Below are positions 45,786 to 54,404 of a stretch of 64,000 bases of DNA, piece by piece. Made by a program: the position numbers and the translations under genes. The notes beneath the pieces are model-generated. The model was not told where the DNA came from, did not search any database, and saw only the letters and a list, made by a program, of their open reading frames with translations. The DNA lies in assembly GCA_051252075.1 (NCBI GenBank), contig JBPOFU010000003.1:1-64000 (forward strand), given 5' to 3'. Positions within the stretch are counted from its first letter, which is position 1; every line of letters begins with the position of its first letter. The stretch comes from Oceanococcus sp051252075. Its GTDB lineage: Bacteria; Pseudomonadota; Gammaproteobacteria; Nevskiales; Oceanococcaceae.

Positions 45786-46483
45786 GTGTGAGTCAGCAAC
45801 ATTTGCGTCTGGAGCGCCCAGGCAACTCAGACTTTGCCTCGTTTTGGGCGGGGCCAAACCTTGCCTTAGTGGATGCGGTTAAGGCCTTCACGCTGAATGA
45901 CGATGATGGTCCGCAATTGCTGCTGGGCCCCGCAGGATCGGGTAAAAGCCATTTGGCTCAGGCTTGCTGCCGCTTGCGTTGGGATCAATCGCGTCAGGCT
46001 GCGTATTTGCCGGTGGCGGATGCGCCCTTGCAAGAGGATTTGTTGCAAGGGTTTACGTCCGCTGGATTGATTGTGGTGGATGATTTGCAAGCGCTGCGAC
46101 CCGCGGATGAACTGCCGCTGTTGCGCTTGGTTGATCGCAGTCGCGCGGCCAACGGAAAATTGCTGCTGTGTGGTCGGGTTTGGCCCGATCAGTTGGTTCT
46201 GCAAACACCGGATCTGCGTTCGCGCCTGCAATGGGGAGCGATGTTGGAGCTTAAAGCGCTGGATGAGGGCGGATTAGCGTCCATGTTGCAGCATCGTGCC
46301 AAGTTGCTAGGAGTGCATTGGTCACCTCGTTTGGCCGAGTTCTTGCTGCGTCGTGTGCCGCGTGACCCGGCGGCTTTGGTTGGGGTGTTAGAGCAGGCGT
46401 ATCAACGCGCAGTGGAAACGGGGCGGCAAATCACTGTGCCCTTGTTACGGGACATTTTGGATACGTTGACCGCGCACGAATAA
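45782..46483 (+). CDS. hda: DnaA regulatory inactivator Hda
   Basis: A 233-aa AAA+ protein related to DnaA domain III. Walker A GPAGSGKSHL, Walker B LIVVDDLQ and LLRRVPRDPAALVGVLEQAYQ fit Hda. The N-terminus has QHLRLERP followed by FASFWAG; E. coli Hda has QLSLPL here to bind the beta clamp, so this would be a diverged clamp motif. It promotes ATP hydrolysis by DnaA after replication starts. Its last 39 bases overlap the end of the DUF2069 gene on the other strand. Confidence 0.93.
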   Translation: MSVSQQHLRLERPGNSDFASFWAGPNLALVDAVKAFTLNDDDGPQLLLGPAGSGKSHLAQACCRLRWDQSRQAAYLPVADAPLQEDLLQGFTSAGLIVVDDLQALRPADELPLLRLVDRSRAANGKLLLCGRVWPDQLVLQTPDLRSRLQWGAMLELKALDEGGLASMLQHRAKLLGVHWSPRLAEFLLRRVPRDPAALVGVLEQAYQRAVETGRQITVPLLRDILDTLTAHE

Positions 46484-46792
46484 GTTGCTGGCGACGAACC
46501 AAACAGAACCCAAGGACATGCCGATAACCGCAGGCAAGCGAGCATCCAGGTTCACATACGCTTCCATTGCACAGTAGGCGATATAGCAGGTCGAAGCCAA
46601 AGTCGACCAAGCGTGGGTATAGACCTTGCCGCGAATCAGTCCGGGCAATGCGAATAAACCAGGGATGCTGAATAGGCCCATCACCACCGTGCCCATGCGG
46701 CTAGGCACCAATACGGTTGGCCAGAGCAAAAACACCAACATGAAACCGCTGGCGCTGACGGCTGCCAGGATGTGGAAAAAACGTGGAGTCAT
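46445..46792 (-). CDS. DUF2069 membrane protein
   Basis: A 115-aa inner-membrane protein with four predicted helices. FSIPGLFALPGLIRGKVYTHAW is the DUF2069 signature, and Tyr/Glu in CAMEAYVN is conserved. Function unknown; it commonly lies near wrbA and hda in gammaproteobacteria, as here. Its 3' end is antisense to the last 13 codons of hda. Confidence 0.85.
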   Translation of the reverse strand: MTPRFFHILAAVSASGFMLVFLLWPTVLVPSRMGTVVMGLFSIPGLFALPGLIRGKVYTHAWSTLASTCYIAYCAMEAYVNLDARLPAVIGMSLGSVWFVASNLFVRGQRIQNVP

Positions 46793-46821
46793 GAGGTGTG
46801 GGCTAAGAATGCGGGAGGCGC

Positions 46822-46827
46822 ATTATA
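46822..46827 (-). promoter_or_regulatory. Possible -10 box for the DUF2069 gene
   Basis: A perfect TATAAT on the minus strand lies 29 bp before the DUF2069 ATG. It is followed at once by the small hairpin AATGCG-GGAGG-CGCATT (46808-46824, plus-strand reading). No good -35 box stands 17 bp upstream, so this is tentative. Confidence 0.3.
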
Positions 46828-46844
46828 CCCACAGCCATAGATCG

Positions 46845-47438
46845 CTAAGTGCGCAGACGAATGGCAGCGTCCGCTACGCGTTTGCCTAAGGCACGACATA
46901 GCTGAGCTTCTTCCTCGCTAATGCCAGTGCTGTTGTCGCCAAAACTGACGTGGCTTGCGCCATAGGGCGTGCCGCCGCTGCGGGTTGAACTGAGTGCAGC
47001 TTCGCTATACGGCAGACCGACCAACAAGCAACCATGATGCAGCAAGGGCAAGGCCATGCTGATGAGCGTGGACTCTTGGCCGCCGTGCATGCTGGCGGAG
47101 GAGGTAAACACTGCGGCTGGTTTGCCGCAGAGATCACCGTTCATCCATTGGCTGGCGGTGCCATCCAGGAAATACTTGAGCGGTGCCGCCATATTGCCAA
47201 AGCGGGTCGGGCTGCCGAGTATGAGGCCATCGCACTGGCCGAGTTCTTCCGCCGTGGCATAGATGGGTCCATCATGGGGTATCTCTGGGCTGGCTACTTG
47301 CGTGCTCGCAGCCACTTTCGGCACCGTGCGCAACACCGCTACGGCGCCAGTTTCCCCAACACCGCGGGCTATTTGTCGCGCCATCGCGGCTGTCGCACCG
47401 TGATGGCTGTAGTACAAAACGAGAACGCGTGTGCTCAT
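46845..47438 (-). CDS. wrbA: NAD(P)H:quinone oxidoreductase, WrbA family
   Basis: A 197-aa flavodoxin-fold enzyme: VLVLYYSHHGATAAMARQIARG binds FMN phosphate, GSPTRFGNMAAPLKYFLDGT and TSSASMHGGQESTL are WrbA signatures, and PYGASHVSFGDN near the end completes the site. It reduces quinones by two electrons. Its ATG overlaps the stop of the ABC ATPase gene upstream (ATGA at 47435-47438), so it is the sixth gene of the peptide transporter operon. Confidence 0.92.
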   Translation of the reverse strand: MSTRVLVLYYSHHGATAAMARQIARGVGETGAVAVLRTVPKVAASTQVASPEIPHDGPIYATAEELGQCDGLILGSPTRFGNMAAPLKYFLDGTASQWMNGDLCGKPAAVFTSSASMHGGQESTLISMALPLLHHGCLLVGLPYSEAALSSTRSGGTPYGASHVSFGDNSTGISEEEAQLCRALGKRVADAAIRLRT

Positions 47439-48430
47439 GCGGACGTTGCAATGCCAGCTTGTTCAGGTGTGTACAAATGACATTTCACCCAATGTGGCCG
47501 ATCTGATGCGCTGGTGTCCACGTCCACGGGCCGCTCATTTTTGCATTGCGGCATGGCATCGGGGCAGCGGGTATGGAAGGGACAGCCGTCGGGCATGGCC
47601 AGCGGGCTGGGCACATCGCCTTGTAGATGGGTACGCAGTGTCGCCTGAGCCGGGTCTGGAATGGGCACGGCCGACATCAGTGCACGGGTGTAAGGGTGTT
47701 GTGGGTTGGCAAACAGCTCATCGGCATCGGCCAATTCCACTAACTGGCCTAAGTACATCACCCCGACCTTGTGGGAGATGTGTTGTACCACCGCCAGATC
47801 ATGCGAGATGAACAAAAACGAAATGTCGAATTCATCCTGCAATTGCTTGATCAGGTTGAGCACCTGCGCCTGAACCGACACGTCCAGCGCCGAGACCGCT
47901 TCATCCGCGACGATAAACTTGGGTTGCAGAGTTAAGGCGCGGGCGATACCGATGCGCTGACGCTGACCGCCGGAAAATTCGTGGGGGTAGCGGGACAGCA
48001 CATGGGTGCGCAGGCCAACCACTTCAATCAAGGCTTCTATGCGTGCGCGGCGCTCAGATTCATCGCCGATGTTGTGCAAGTCCAGAGGCTCGCGCAGGGT
48101 GTCGAGTATGGTGCGGCGCGGGTTCAGCGACGCGTAGGGATCTTGAAAGATGATCTGCATTTCGCGGCGCCGGTGATACAGCGCTTTTGCATCCAGACCG
48201 GTGACATGGCCGCCATCCAGTTCTACCGTGCCGCTGGTGGGCTCATGCAGGCGCAAGATGGTGCGGCCCAAGGTCGACTTGCCACAGCCGGATTCGCCCA
48301 CCAGGCCTAGGGTTTCGCCTTTGGCAATGGAAAAGCTGACTTCGTCGACGGCCTTCAGTACTTTGTGCTGGCGGGAAAACCAGCCATCTTTGATCGGAAA
48401 ATGTTTGCTGAGTTTGTCGACCTTAAGCAT
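47435..48430 (-). CDS. Oligo/dipeptide ABC transporter ATP-binding protein (OppF/DppF type)
   Basis: A 331-aa ATPase: Walker A GESGCGKSTLG, signature FSGGQRQRIGIARAL, Walker B FIVADEAVSALD and the C-terminal oligopeptide extension with cysteines (CPFHTRCPDAMPQC) that hold an Fe-S cluster in some relatives. It powers peptide import with the OppD-like partner. ATG 48430 overlaps the partner's stop; ATG 48442 four codons earlier is equally possible. Confidence 0.93.
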   Translation of the reverse strand: MLKVDKLSKHFPIKDGWFSRQHKVLKAVDEVSFSIAKGETLGLVGESGCGKSTLGRTILRLHEPTSGTVELDGGHVTGLDAKALYHRRREMQIIFQDPYASLNPRRTILDTLREPLDLHNIGDESERRARIEALIEVVGLRTHVLSRYPHEFSGGQRQRIGIARALTLQPKFIVADEAVSALDVSVQAQVLNLIKQLQDEFDISFLFISHDLAVVQHISHKVGVMYLGQLVELADADELFANPQHPYTRALMSAVPIPDPAQATLRTHLQGDVPSPLAMPDGCPFHTRCPDAMPQCKNERPVDVDTSASDRPHWVKCHLYTPEQAGIATSA

Positions 48431-49415
48431 GGCTGACACCATCCAAAGGGTTGTGGCAGGCCAATTGGCGTCCCGTGTCCGCGCACAAACTCAGTTCAGG
48501 TTGCTGTTGCTGGCAAATGTCTAAGGCCTGAGGGCAGCGCTCAACAAAGCGACAGCCTTGCGGCAAGTGCAGTAAATCAGGAACCATGCCCGCAATGGTG
48601 GGCAATTCCTCAAGTCGGTGTTCGCGTATGCGTGGCACGGAAGCCAGCAGACCGCCGGTGTAGGGGTGAGCCGGCCGCTTAAACAAATCGTCTATAGAGG
48701 CTTGTTCAATCAGCTTGCCGCAATACATCACGCAGGCTCTTTGGCAGGTTTGTGCCACTACGCCCAGATCGTGGGTGATCAGCATCATGGCGGTGTGAAA
48801 TTCTTCCGACAGTTTGACGATTTGCTCCAAAACTTGAGCTTGTATCGTGACATCCAAGGCGGTGGTGGGTTCGTCCGCGATAATCAGTTTTGGTTCGCAG
48901 GATAAAGCCATGGCAATCATGACGCGCTGCCGCATGCCGCCGGACAATTGGTGCGGGTAATCGTCTATGCGTTTTTCCGGACTAGGGATGCCGACTTTGC
49001 CCAGCCACTCAATTGCGGTGCGGCGCGCTTGTTTGCGGGTGAGACCTTGATGACGGCGTAAGACTTCGCACAATTGCGTGGAAATAGTGAATACGGGATC
49101 TAGGGCTGTCATCGGCTCCTGAAAAATCATCGCGATATCTTTGCCACGACGCTTACGCATCTGGCGTTCGCTGAGCTTCAGCAAATCCTGCCCTTGAAAC
49201 AGGATTTCGCCGCTGACGACACGGCCTGGTGGTGATGGAATCAGGCCCAGTATGGCTAGTGATGTGACCGATTTGCCGCAACCGGATTCACCGACGATAC
49301 CGAGGGTTTCTCCCGGCATGACGTCAAAGCTAATGCCATCCAAGGCGCGCGCTATGCCTTTGTCGGTATTGAACTCCACGCACAAATCACGCACTTGTAA
49401 CAGGGGTTGAGTCAT
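48423..49415 (-). CDS. Oligo/dipeptide ABC transporter ATP-binding protein (OppD/DppD type)
   Basis: A 330-aa ATPase: Walker A GESGCGKSVTSLA, signature LSGGMRQRVMIAMAL, Walker B LIIADEPTTALD, and the C-terminal cysteine-rich oligopeptide domain (CRFVERCPQALDIC). It follows the OppC-like permease after 13 bp and overlaps the OppF-like gene by 8 bases or more. Confidence 0.93.
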   Translation of the reverse strand: MTQPLLQVRDLCVEFNTDKGIARALDGISFDVMPGETLGIVGESGCGKSVTSLAILGLIPSPPGRVVSGEILFQGQDLLKLSERQMRKRRGKDIAMIFQEPMTALDPVFTISTQLCEVLRRHQGLTRKQARRTAIEWLGKVGIPSPEKRIDDYPHQLSGGMRQRVMIAMALSCEPKLIIADEPTTALDVTIQAQVLEQIVKLSEEFHTAMMLITHDLGVVAQTCQRACVMYCGKLIEQASIDDLFKRPAHPYTGGLLASVPRIREHRLEELPTIAGMVPDLLHLPQGCRFVERCPQALDICQQQQPELSLCADTGRQLACHNPLDGVSHA

Positions 49416-49428
49416 TTGCAGGCCCTCA

Positions 49429-50289
49429 TTACGACACCTTCTTGGGGTCGAGCGCGTCTTGCAACGAGTCCGAAAACAAATTGAAAGCCATCACCAAAAT
49501 GAAGAGCAAGCCGGAGGCAGCGAGGAAGTTGTTAAAAATACCCACGGTCACTTCTTGTGTACTTTCCGAAATCATTAAGCCCCAAGACACGCCGTCCTGC
49601 ACGCCCAAACCCAGGAAGGACAAGATGACCTCGGACTTGATGGCGGAGACAAAGACGATGGTCGCCTGTACCAACAAAATATGGGAGGTATTGGGCAGGA
49701 TGTGGCGGAAAATAATGAGGTGTTGTGGCACACCTATGGCGCGTGCGGCCTCGACAAACTCCAATTCCTTAAGCTTCATCACCTCGCCGCGTACCACCCG
49801 CGCCGTGGTGGTCCAGAATGTCACGATCATGGCGATGTGCATGGCAAAGGGGTGCCCACCCAAAGCGAATGCGACCGCCGCGACAAACAGATAAAACGGT
49901 ATTGAGTCCAGCGTGCCCTTCATCCAGAGGATGATTTCATCTATCCAGCTGCCGGCGAAAAAACCGGATATCGCGCCGAGCACAGCGCCTAGAATGGTGC
50001 TGAGTATGGCCACTGACAGACCGACTTCAAAGGCTGTTTTGGTGCTGAAAATGGCGCGTTCGAAAATATCTTGGCCGGAACGATTGGTTCCGAACCAATG
50101 ATCGGCGGAAACCGGCAGCGCCGAGCTGTCTCCCAAGCTGTTCCAGTCTTGTCCCCACAGTTGTAGCCACACGCCTAACGCAATGACCAGATAAGCGAAA
50201 ACCACGGCGGCAGCGCCCATGCCCATGCGGTCTCGCAGGAACTTTCGTCGCGCTTTGTCCCAAAAGGATTCACCAACGTTACGGCTCAT
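49429..50289 (-). CDS. Peptide ABC transporter permease (OppC/DppC type)
   Basis: A 286-aa permease with the N-terminal OppC extension (SFWDKARRKFLRDRMGM) and six helices; the EAA loop reads EFVEAARAIGVPQHLIIFRHILPN. It pairs with the OppB-like permease, overlapping it by 4 bases (ATGA at 50286-50289). Confidence 0.93.
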   Translation of the reverse strand: MSRNVGESFWDKARRKFLRDRMGMGAAAVVFAYLVIALGVWLQLWGQDWNSLGDSSALPVSADHWFGTNRSGQDIFERAIFSTKTAFEVGLSVAILSTILGAVLGAISGFFAGSWIDEIILWMKGTLDSIPFYLFVAAVAFALGGHPFAMHIAMIVTFWTTTARVVRGEVMKLKELEFVEAARAIGVPQHLIIFRHILPNTSHILLVQATIVFVSAIKSEVILSFLGLGVQDGVSWGLMISESTQEVTVGIFNNFLAASGLLFILVMAFNLFSDSLQDALDPKKVS

Positions 50290-51233
50290 TTGATTTCTAC
50301 CCTGGGGTCGACCACGCGATACAAAATATCGGTGGCGATCAAAACCAGCACAAACAGTGCGGCGGTGGCCCCTACGACGGCCTTGAGTACAGGTTGATCG
50401 CCAGTGGTGATGGCGTCATAGGTGACTTTTCCAACACCCGGAATGCCAAAGTAGCTTTCGATCAGCAATGAGCCGGAAATCACCACCAAGGGCACCGAAA
50501 ACATGATGCGGGTAATGATAGGGATTAAGCTGTTTTTCAGCACGCGCTTGAGCAGGATGCTGCTGGAGCTGGCGCCATAGGCTCTGGCGGTACGGATGTG
50601 GTCTTTGCTCAGCTCTTCCACAATCACCGCGCGATAAAAGCGTGTGTTGTATCCCAAAGAGACAAAAACAATGGCCATGGTCGGCACGGTCACGTAATAC
50701 AGATAATCGCTGAGGGTATACACATCCCAGCCACGCACCGGGAACATATTCAGGCCGTAGGAGGACGAGAACAGCACCTGAAACAGGATAATAATGATCA
50801 GGAAGCTCACGCTCATGCCGACGACGGCGAACGCCATAATGGCTTTGTCCGGCCAGCCTCCACGAAAGTGGGCGGCGAGCAATGCCAGCAACAGCCCCAC
50901 GACATTACCCAGCACGAAGCCGGGGAGTGTCAGCGCCAAAGATATGGGTATGGTGCGCGCCAGTAAGCGCGTCACGCCCTCGCCAGTGGAATCGGAGTAG
51001 CCAAAGTCCAGCGTCGCCATGTCTTTGAGATAGCTGAGATAGCGCGGCATAAAGGCTTGGTCGTAGCCCAACTCGGAGCGCACCTGATCGATCTGTTCTT
51101 GGGTCGCGTTTTTGCCGATCAGTTCGTAGGTTTTGTCTGGGCCGAAATACACCATCAGTACAAAGCTGATGAAGGTAACCCCCAAAATCAGGGGCACGCC
51201 AGCCAGCAGCTTCTTGCATGCATAAGCCAGCAT
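50286..51233 (-). CDS. Peptide ABC transporter permease (OppB/DppB type)
   Basis: A 315-aa permease with six helices. The EAA loop is DHIRTARAYGASSSSILLKRVLKNSLIPI and the last helices include SGSLLIESYFGIPGVG, both typical of OppB. The start follows the substrate-binding protein's stop with no gap. Confidence 0.93.
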   Translation of the reverse strand: MLAYACKKLLAGVPLILGVTFISFVLMVYFGPDKTYELIGKNATQEQIDQVRSELGYDQAFMPRYLSYLKDMATLDFGYSDSTGEGVTRLLARTIPISLALTLPGFVLGNVVGLLLALLAAHFRGGWPDKAIMAFAVVGMSVSFLIIIILFQVLFSSSYGLNMFPVRGWDVYTLSDYLYYVTVPTMAIVFVSLGYNTRFYRAVIVEELSKDHIRTARAYGASSSSILLKRVLKNSLIPIITRIMFSVPLVVISGSLLIESYFGIPGVGKVTYDAITTGDQPVLKAVVGATAALFVLVLIATDILYRVVDPRVEIK

Positions 51234-53060
51234 TTATTGATCCTTGCTAGTGGCTACTTCAGCTTTTTGGATATCGACGAAACGCAGCCAGAAGCCTCCT
51301 AAAATTTCTCGGTCGGGTAAGCCGACGACATCTTTGTGCCAAAGATGAATGCGTGAGCGGGATAAACCGCTAAAGGTCACGCAATCGTCGATCACCATAT
51401 TGCTCATCTGCCGGTACAGCGCTTGCCGTTCAGGCCCAGGCTGCATCACTTTGGATTTTTTAAACAAAGCGTCAAAGTTTGGATTGGCGTAGTTGGAGTT
51501 GTTGGAGCCCGGCGTGTGATTGGGGCCGTAATACAACTGCAAGGTGTTTTCCGCATCCGGATAATCCAGGCCCCAGCCTAGGAACATGATGTCGAGCTGG
51601 CTGGTTTTGATGGCTTTGTTGTAGTCGCCAAAAGTGGCAAAGCTGACGGGTTTAATCTTGCTTGAGGGGTAGCCAATTTCGGCCATAAAGCCTCGGAATT
51701 GCTCGAACAATTGGCGGCTGGTGACATTGTTCACAAAGCCATAACTTAACTCAGGAAGGTTGTCGGCGTTCCAACCTGCCTGTTTCAGTGTTTGCCGCGC
51801 GCGATCCAGATTGAGCGTGATGGAATCGTTGGAGAGTTGTTGGGCTAAGTTGCTCGCAGCCGGTGGCACGATGCCAGGGAAAACCACGCCGATGCCGGCA
51901 TAGAATCGGCTGTTACGTGCTTGCCAATCGGTGGCGTCGCGCATGGCGCAGCGCAAAGCCTTGTTGCGCGCTGCGCGCTTGGGGTCGTCGTTGTAGCCGA
52001 TGGCTTCGCGATCCAAATTAAAGCCACCGTAGACGAAGCCCGCTTCAATGCCCGAAGCGGAATGGTAGCGCTGTGCCCAATCCTCTTTTAGACGTATGGG
52101 GTCTTTGCTACTGAGTACCGAGTCCACTTGCTCTACTGGTACAAAGGTGTATTGAATTTCGTTGCCCTTGGTAAATGAATTCCAGCGTGCTGCTGTTTCC
52201 GAGACAAAATCAATTTCTAACCGATCAACAAAGGGTGGGCTGCGGCCTTCGATGCTCTCCAAGCCCAAAGCGCCATGCTGTTCGGGGTCGTAACCCTCGA
52301 GCGCCAGATTGACCGGTTCTTGGCGGAATTTTGGATTGGGCACAAAGACCGCTTTTGCGGTATCAAATTTCTTCAATTTGAATGGGCCAGAGCCCACCGG
52401 GCGAATAGAGATTTCACGGCCGTACGCTTCAATCGCCTCGCGTGCGACGACGCCGGAGAATCCTACGGCCAAAGTGAATGGTAGTTGAGGGTAGGGTGCA
52501 TTGAGGGTGATTTTTAGGGTGTAGTTATCCAGGGCCAGCAATCCCTCCACCGCTTTATCGTAGTCGGCACCATTCTTGCCCCAGTCATCCAGACCTTTGA
52601 TGCGATTGGTCCACAGCCAAGAACCTTGTGAACGGTTCTTGGGGTCAAAATGACGTTTGAGGGAGTACACCACGTCTTGCGCGATCAATTCGCGGCCTTT
52701 GCCTTCGGCAAAAGCATCGTCGTCGATAAAGTGCACGCCCGGTTTTATGCGGATGACATATTCCAGACCATCATCGGAGATCTGTGGCAGTGCGGCGGCA
52801 AGATTGGTGGTGAGTTCGTAGGGCCGCTGCAAATACTTATAGCGAAACAATGTGTCGTATGTGTTGAGGACAACAAAGTTGGAAAAAATCGTGGCGGTTT
52901 GCACCGGATCCAAATTGGTGGGTGCTCCGTCCATGGAGTGGCGGTACACTTTCAAATCAGCGTCGCGCTGGCTCTGCGAGTTATCTCGTCCGCAGCCACT
53001 TGTGGCGACGAGAGTTATTCCTACAAGTGCCGCAGCGGCAATTTGAATTCGCATGGTCAT
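51234..53060 (-). CDS. Peptide ABC transporter substrate-binding lipoprotein (SBP family 5)
   Basis: A 608-aa periplasmic binding protein, first gene of the importer operon. A lipoprotein signal ends in VATSGC (Cys near 23). The mature protein shows SBP_bac_5 signatures (LDPVQTATIFSN, VYSLKRHFDPKNR, GSGPFKLKKFD). It is longer than E. coli OppA, closer to YejA-type proteins, so the cargo may be longer or modified peptides rather than plain dipeptides. ATG 53060 lies only 9 bp from the start of a divergent lipoprotein gene. Confidence 0.92.
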   Translation of the reverse strand: MTMRIQIAAAALVGITLVATSGCGRDNSQSQRDADLKVYRHSMDGAPTNLDPVQTATIFSNFVVLNTYDTLFRYKYLQRPYELTTNLAAALPQISDDGLEYVIRIKPGVHFIDDDAFAEGKGRELIAQDVVYSLKRHFDPKNRSQGSWLWTNRIKGLDDWGKNGADYDKAVEGLLALDNYTLKITLNAPYPQLPFTLAVGFSGVVAREAIEAYGREISIRPVGSGPFKLKKFDTAKAVFVPNPKFRQEPVNLALEGYDPEQHGALGLESIEGRSPPFVDRLEIDFVSETAARWNSFTKGNEIQYTFVPVEQVDSVLSSKDPIRLKEDWAQRYHSASGIEAGFVYGGFNLDREAIGYNDDPKRAARNKALRCAMRDATDWQARNSRFYAGIGVVFPGIVPPAASNLAQQLSNDSITLNLDRARQTLKQAGWNADNLPELSYGFVNNVTSRQLFEQFRGFMAEIGYPSSKIKPVSFATFGDYNKAIKTSQLDIMFLGWGLDYPDAENTLQLYYGPNHTPGSNNSNYANPNFDALFKKSKVMQPGPERQALYRQMSNMVIDDCVTFSGLSRSRIHLWHKDVVGLPDREILGGFWLRFVDIQKAEVATSKDQ

Positions 53061-53069
53061 TTCAAGCTT

Positions 53070-53825
53070 ATGAATACAGCCCTAAAGCATAACAAGAGCG
53101 CGCACCGAGTGGCGCTGTTGTTTGTAATCACAAGTTTGTCAGCCTGTGCGATGTTTTCACCAGCGCCGGAGTTGTATCAGGTCTCAGAGCCACAGCAAAC
53201 CGTAGCAGTGGTCGCCGTTGAAACGCATGGCAGTCATCAGCCAAGCATGTCACCACAGATGATTCAGCGAATAGCGTCCTTGCAAATCCATATCGATGAT
53301 TACCCGCTGGATGCCGCTGAGCGGTACCGCTGGAGCTTTGAGTTGGCCGCTGTTGAAATGCTGGCGAGACATGCACAAGGAACCATGGCTGAGCGGCGCC
53401 TAGTGGCGCTAGAGCAAGAAGTTAGCGCGAATACTGACCGCTATTTTCAACATCATGGTGCGGCGTATTTGCAGCAGGCGCAGCAATTTAGTTTTTTGAA
53501 CGACGAGCAGGCCGGGCGCTTACGCGCGGCTGAATTTGCCGCCGAGCAGGGGCTGTTTCAGGATGTATATCCACTGGCGCGTGCTTTGGTGCGCGAGTTG
53601 TGGGCGGCGGATGCGTGGATCACGGCGCGATCTGGGGATACCTTGGCGCGTATCGCTGCTCGCCCTCAAGTGTATGACAATGCCAATTTATGGCCCTTGA
53701 TTCGGGCGGCGAATAAAGGCTATTTCTATCGGCAAAACCAGCCGCAAGCGGGCTGGCGATTGCGTTATCCATTGCACCCGCGTTTGGATGAGATATTCGC
53801 AGCGGTGGAAGGCCAGTTGAACTAA
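53070..53825 (+). CDS. LysM-domain lipoprotein, function unknown
   Basis: A 251-aa protein with a lipoprotein signal (LFVITSLSAC, Cys near 25), an alpha-helical middle rich in Ala/Glu/Arg, and a C-terminal LysM-like peptidoglycan-binding region (ITARSGDTLARIAARPQVYDNANLWPLIRAAN split by the usual GDTL and LWPLI). It should sit in the outer membrane facing peptidoglycan. No strong ribosome site precedes ATG 53070; an open frame further upstream is antisense to the binding-protein gene and lacks a signal. Divergent from the peptide importer. Confidence 0.78.
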   Translation: MNTALKHNKSAHRVALLFVITSLSACAMFSPAPELYQVSEPQQTVAVVAVETHGSHQPSMSPQMIQRIASLQIHIDDYPLDAAERYRWSFELAAVEMLARHAQGTMAERRLVALEQEVSANTDRYFQHHGAAYLQQAQQFSFLNDEQAGRLRAAEFAAEQGLFQDVYPLARALVRELWAADAWITARSGDTLARIAARPQVYDNANLWPLIRAANKGYFYRQNQPQAGWRLRYPLHPRLDEIFAAVEGQLN

Positions 53826-53880
53826 GCCGCACTCAGCAATAGAGGTGAAAGGCAGCTTCTTTGCAAGCTGAGTACGGGCT

Positions 53881-53909
53881 GCTGTGGTGCGTGCTTACTC
53901 CACCACAGC
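53881..53909. other. Hairpin around the stop codon of the acidic protein gene
   Basis: GCTGTGGTG (53881-53889) and CACCACAGC (53901-53909) form a perfect 9-bp stem with an 11-base loop. The stop codon of the minus-strand gene (53895-53897) lies in that loop. No T-run follows, so a role in termination of transcription is doubtful. Confidence 0.5.
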
Positions 53910-54368
53910 CAAATGAAATTTACCGCCGCGCGCGGCCACGCCCTCAATCCGTTTAAAGCAGCTTTCCAATTCTTCGCATAGATCATCCTTTTCTCTATCA
54001 TCCAAATCGGGGAAAGCGTCGGATTGCACTGCTTCATACAGCGCTCTGATGGTTTCCAAGCCTTCAGATGCTGCGAACCAAGTCATGTCGTCAATGCCGT
54101 AGCCTAGTCCCGTATCGGAATCGTCTTCGTCCTCATCTTCTAGTTCATCTTCTTCACTGTCGTCGAAGCTGCTGAGTTCAGCGGTAAATTCGTCGCCGCG
54201 ATTGAAGTTGAGATCGGTGAAGTCAAAAAAGTCGCTCAGTTTTGCAACGCTACTCTGAATGCAAATGGCATCGAGTTCATTCGATAGTCGATGCATCCAG
54301 CTGTGGTCAGCATTGCCTGCTGAGAAATGCCGGCCTTCCAATGTGTGTATCCACAAGGTCATGCCCAT
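53895..54368 (-). CDS. Acidic cytosolic protein, function unknown
   Basis: A 157-aa soluble protein that I do not assign to a family. It starts MGMTLWIHTLEGRHFSAGN, has a strongly acidic low-complexity centre (DDSEEDELEDEDEDDSD, about 68-85) and a helical C-terminal half ending in a patterned FKRIEGVAARGGKFHLA. ATG 54368 has AAGGAA 9-14 bases upstream; a second ATG two codons in is possible. It follows proS in the same direction after a 36-bp gap. Base composition does not stand out from its neighbours. Confidence 0.7.
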   Translation of the reverse strand: MGMTLWIHTLEGRHFSAGNADHSWMHRLSNELDAICIQSSVAKLSDFFDFTDLNFNRGDEFTAELSSFDDSEEDELEDEDEDDSDTGLGYGIDDMTWFAASEGLETIRALYEAVQSDAFPDLDDREKDDLCEELESCFKRIEGVAARGGKFHLAVVE

Positions 54369-54404
54369 CGCCTAATTCCTTGAATAGTAGTGCGGAGATA
54401 CGGA

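Noticed and set aside
52650..53069. In-frame 140-codon extension of the LysM lipoprotein to 52650
   Set aside because: It runs antisense through the peptide-binding protein gene and would bury the lipoprotein signal.
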